From the NCBI GenBank assembly GCA_947628975.1, contig CANRBW010000011.1, forward strand, positions 1-18,712: a stretch of DNA of 18,712 bases, in the 5' to 3' direction. The position numbers and the translations under genes were made by a program. This stretch comes from an uncultured Oscillospiraceae bacterium. GTDB lineage: Bacteria; Bacillota; Clostridia; Oscillospirales; Oscillospiraceae. Numbering within the stretch: the first letter of the stretch is position 1; every line of letters starts with the position of its first letter. The notes below the pieces were generated by a model. That model had not been told where the DNA came from and did not search any database. It was given only the letters and a program-made list of their open reading frames with translations. Of the stretch, positions 16,556-18,712 are shown piece after piece.

Positions 16556-17617
16556 GAGCACATCCTGCCCTTTGCCGGGGCGCACGACCTGCTGCCCCGG
16601 GACGGTCTGATCCTCTGCGCCGTCAGCGGCGGCGCGGATTCAGTTGCTCTGCTGTGCTATCTGCGGGAGCGGGGCTTCCGGGTGGCGGCGGCCCACTTTG
16701 ACCACCACCTGCGCCCCACCTCCGGCCGGGACGCGGACTTCGTGGCCCGGCTGTGCCGGGAGCTGGGGGTGCCCTTCGCCCTGGGGGGCGCGCCGGTGGG
16801 GAAGCGGCCGGGCAATGTGGAGGACAACGCCCGCCGGGCCCGCTACGCCTTTTTGGCGGAGACCGCCCGGCAGATGGGGGCGGCGCGGATCGCCACCGCC
16901 CACACCGCCAACGACAACCTGGAGACCGTCCTGCTCCACCTGGCGCGGGGCTGTGGGCTCCAGGGCCTGGCCGGGATCCAGCCCCGCCGGGGCCTGTTGG
17001 TCCGGCCCATGCTCCACACCACCCGCCCCGCCATCCTGGACTACCTGGCCCGGCGGGGGCAGGACTACGTCACCGACGAGACCAACGCCGACGACCGCTA
17101 CGCCCGCAACCGCGTCCGCCATCAGGTGGTGCCGGTGCTGGAGAGCCTGAACCCGCGGGCGGTGGAGGCCGCCGCCCGGATGACCGACTATCTGCGCGCC
17201 GACCTGGCCCGCCTGGGGCCGCGCCCGGACCGGTCCCCGCCGGCCCCTCTGCCCCCTCTGGAGACCCGGCCGGTGGCGGTGGGGGAGCGGGTGGAGACCC
17301 CTCTGTGGACCCTGGAGACCGGGTGGGCCAAGTGCCCGGACCGGCCGCCCACCCCGGAGGAGTTCTACCTCCGGCCCGCCGGGGCCATGGCCCTGCGGAC
17401 CCGCCGGGAGGGAGACCGGCTCCACCCCCCCTTCCGGACGGGGAAGAGCGTGAAGAAGTGGATGATCGAGCTGGCCGTGCCCCGGCACGTCCGGGGGGCG
17501 GTGCCCGTGCTGACCGACGGGGAGGCGGTGCTGGCGGTGGCCGGGATCGGCCCCCAGGCGGCCGCCCTGGCCCGGCCGGGGGAGGACGCGGTCCACATCC
17601 GCTGGGAAAGACGATAA
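16553..17617 (+). CDS. tilS: tRNA(Ile)-lysidine synthetase TilS
   Basis: TilS adds lysine to C34 of the CAU-anticodon isoleucine tRNA so that it reads AUA and is charged with isoleucine. The PP-loop ATP site is clear: SGGADS (residues 25-30). Other family marks are AAHFDHHLRP, NARRARYAFL, TAHTANDNLET (115-125) and RYARNRVRHQVVPVL. The C-terminal domain is present: RTRREGDRLHPP, then KSVKKWMIELAVPRHVRG. At 354 residues it is shorter than the B. subtilis (472) or E. coli (432) proteins. The reduced part is the middle region around residues 205-265, which is Pro-rich. The family normally has HHxDDQ-like residues where this has HTANDN. It is likely functional, since ATP and C-terminal motifs are kept. 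It is translated in overlap with dnaB and ends 14 bases before hpt. Confidence 0.93.
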   Translation: MEHILPFAGAHDLLPRDGLILCAVSGGADSVALLCYLRERGFRVAAAHFDHHLRPTSGRDADFVARLCRELGVPFALGGAPVGKRPGNVEDNARRARYAFLAETARQMGAARIATAHTANDNLETVLLHLARGCGLQGLAGIQPRRGLLVRPMLHTTRPAILDYLARRGQDYVTDETNADDRYARNRVRHQVVPVLESLNPRAVEAAARMTDYLRADLARLGPRPDRSPPAPLPPLETRPVAVGERVETPLWTLETGWAKCPDRPPTPEEFYLRPAGAMALRTRREGDRLHPPFRTGKSVKKWMIELAVPRHVRGAVPVLTDGEAVLAVAGIGPQAAALARPGEDAVHIRWERR

Positions 17618-17631
17618 AGGAGGAGAGAAGG

Positions 17632-18180
17632 ATGAGGTACGAGGAAAAGGACATCCTGAAGGTGCTCTACACCCAGGAGGAGCTGCGGGACAGAGTGGCC
17701 CGGCTGGGGGAGGAGATCGCCAGGGACTACGCGGGCCGGGCCCCGGTGCTGGTCAGCGTCCTGCGGGGGTCGTATATCTTCATGGCCGACCTGACCCGGA
17801 GCATCGACCTGCCCTGCACGGTGGATTTTATGAGCGTGTCCTCCTACGGCGCGGGCACCGTCTCCTCCGGCGAGGTGAAGATCATCAAGGACCTGTCCGA
17901 CCCCATCGACGGCAAGGACCTGATCCTGGTGGAGGACATCCTGGACACCGGCAACACCCTCTACTACCTCCGGGAGGTGCTGGAGGCCCGCAAGCCCGCC
18001 TCCATCGCCATCTGCACCCTGCTGGACAAGCCGGAGCGGCGGGCCAAGGAGATCTGGGCCGACTATGTGGGCTTCCAGATCCCGGACGGCTTCGTGGTGG
18101 GCTACGGCCTGGACTACGCCGAGCGGTACCGCAACCTGCCCTACATCGGGGTGCTCAAGCCGGAGGTATATCAGGGCTGA
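17632..18180 (+). CDS. hpt: Hypoxanthine (guanine) phosphoribosyltransferase
   Basis: This purine-salvage enzyme joins hypoxanthine or guanine to PRPP, giving IMP or GMP; in Firmicutes its activity is tied to the GTP/(p)ppGpp balance. It has 182 residues, typical length. The PRPP-binding loop is LILVEDILDTGNT (97-109) with the acidic pair E101-D102. SVLRGSYIF (42-50) is the pyrophosphate-contacting region. VDFMSVSSYG is the flexible loop motif, and DYVGFQIPDGFVVGYGLDYA contributes to the purine pocket. The ATG at 17632 is chosen because AAAGGAGGAG (17616-17625) sits just upstream and the family start aligns. The frame is open further upstream inside tilS, but that translation is low-complexity and not real. 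The order tilS-hpt-ftsH matches B. subtilis. Confidence 0.96.
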   Translation: MRYEEKDILKVLYTQEELRDRVARLGEEIARDYAGRAPVLVSVLRGSYIFMADLTRSIDLPCTVDFMSVSSYGAGTVSSGEVKIIKDLSDPIDGKDLILVEDILDTGNTLYYLREVLEARKPASIAICTLLDKPERRAKEIWADYVGFQIPDGFVVGYGLDYAERYRNLPYIGVLKPEVYQG

Positions 18181-18193
18181 CCCGCGCCGCCAC

Positions 18194-18213
18194 GGAAAGG
18201 ACTGACACAGTTG
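18194..18213 (+). promoter_or_regulatory. Ribosome binding site and TTG start of ftsH
   Basis: GGAAAGG (18194-18200) lies ten bases before TTG at 18211. No ATG or GTG is available before the first membrane helix, and the frame translates as an FtsH N-terminus from this TTG, so an unusual TTG start is the best choice. Confidence 0.65.
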
Positions 18214-18712
18214 AACGAGAAGCCTGAACACAGATCCCCTCTGCGGGGCGCTCTGGCCTATCTGCTGGTGGCGCTGGCGGTGATCGGCGTGGTCTTCGTG
18301 GTCAGCCGGGAGGCCAGGGACGGCGAGCAGAGCTACGCCTTCATCCGCCGGCTCTTCCTCCAGGAGAAGGTGGACTACTTCGAGGTGAGCAGTACCAACG
18401 AGCTGACCGTGCGCCTGAAGGAGCCCCTGGTCCCCAACGGGGAGATCGTCTACTACCACCACCTGGCCTCGCCGGAGATGTTCTTCGCCGACCTGGGGGA
18501 CACCATCCAGGAGCAGCTGGCCAGGAACGTGCTAACCGACTACGACTACAAGGCCCCGCCCCAGGCGCCCTGGTGGCTGTCCATGCTGCCCACCCTGCTG
18601 TTGGTCATTGCCGGCGGGGCGGCGGTGACGCTCGTTACCGGCACGGCGGCGGGGGCGGCGGTATGGCCGGCCCTTGGCTGGCTGTGCGTGACGATGGGGG
18701 CCACGGGGCTTT
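18211..18712 (+). CDS. ftsH: FtsH-type ATP-dependent zinc metalloprotease, N-terminal part (cut by right edge)
   Basis: FtsH is a membrane-anchored hexameric AAA protease that degrades unfolded or regulatory membrane proteins. Only 167 codons are visible. They include a first membrane helix (about residues 12-31, ALAYLLVALAVIGVVFVV) and an extracytoplasmic domain with SYAFIRRLFLQEKVDYFEVS and the 'YDYKAPPQAPWWLSMLPTLL' approach to the second helix at about 119. Assignment rests on this pattern, the TTG start context and the position after hpt. The AAA and HExxH zinc-protease parts lie outside. After about 18609 the frame reads AGGAAVTLVTGTAAGAAVW and on to the edge. This is not the GGGG/NFGKS linker expected after the second helix, and neither other forward frame restores it. 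The tail could be divergence, an insertion or an assembly junction. Confidence 0.7.
   Translation, partial: MNEKPEHRSPLRGALAYLLVALAVIGVVFVVSREARDGEQSYAFIRRLFLQEKVDYFEVSSTNELTVRLKEPLVPNGEIVYYHHLASPEMFFADLGDTIQEQLARNVLTDYDYKAPPQAPWWLSMLPTLLLVIAGGAAVTLVTGTAAGAAVWPALGWLCVTMGATGL

Noticed and set aside
16753..17631. Upstream extension of hpt through tilS
   Set aside because: Low-complexity shadow translation; the ATG at 17632 has a strong AGGAGG and gives a full-length family member.
1..18712. Defence system, prophage, insertion sequence, tRNA or rRNA
   Set aside because: No transposase, integrase, nuclease or toxin motif, no terminal repeats and no RNA gene pattern was seen. The right half is ordinary housekeeping.

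Overview
The window is GC-rich, bacterial, and coded on the + strand throughout. Three things point to a gut Clostridia of the Oscillospiraceae type (Flavonifractor/Lawsonibacter-like). These are the high-GC Firmicutes codon usage, a surface protein ending in three SLH domains preceded by a CPKDNTCPI motif, and the Firmicutes gene sets gdpP-rplI-dnaB and tilS-hpt-ftsH. The taxon is inferred from gene content and style; no marker gene for precise placement is present.

Positions 1-12399 are the 3' part of one giant gene, open at the left edge, giving at least 4132 residues of an extracellular repeat protein. From left to right it contains: a beta-rich repeat cassette (1-978); three right-handed beta-helix-like modules (979-2100, 2119-2930, 2935-3840), the first with a strikingly AT-richer core; a long array of about 30 short 'DGxTYTG' repeats organised into larger duplicated units (3841-10660); a CnaB/SdrD-like beta-sandwich (10669-10935); an unnamed domain (10936-11520); a Gly/Ser linker; a Big/InlB-B-like repeat; and three SLH domains that would hold it on the cell-wall polymer. 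A strong intrinsic terminator follows at 12438-12476.

A new transcription unit starts from an extended -10 promoter at about 12532-12560. It runs, apparently without a terminator, through gdpP (c-di-AMP phosphodiesterase), rplI (ribosomal protein L9), dnaB (replicative helicase), tilS (tRNA-Ile lysidine synthetase), hpt (hypoxanthine phosphoribosyltransferase) and the start of ftsH (membrane protease, cut by the right edge). It joins two gene sets that are separate in Bacillus subtilis, and dnaB and tilS overlap by one base. The last about 100 bases of the ftsH frame do not read like FtsH and deserve a check.

I found no defence system, phage, CRISPR array, tRNA, rRNA or insertion sequence. 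The least ordinary material is the giant surface protein: its unnamed repeat family, its nested duplications and the compositionally foreign beta-helix inside it.
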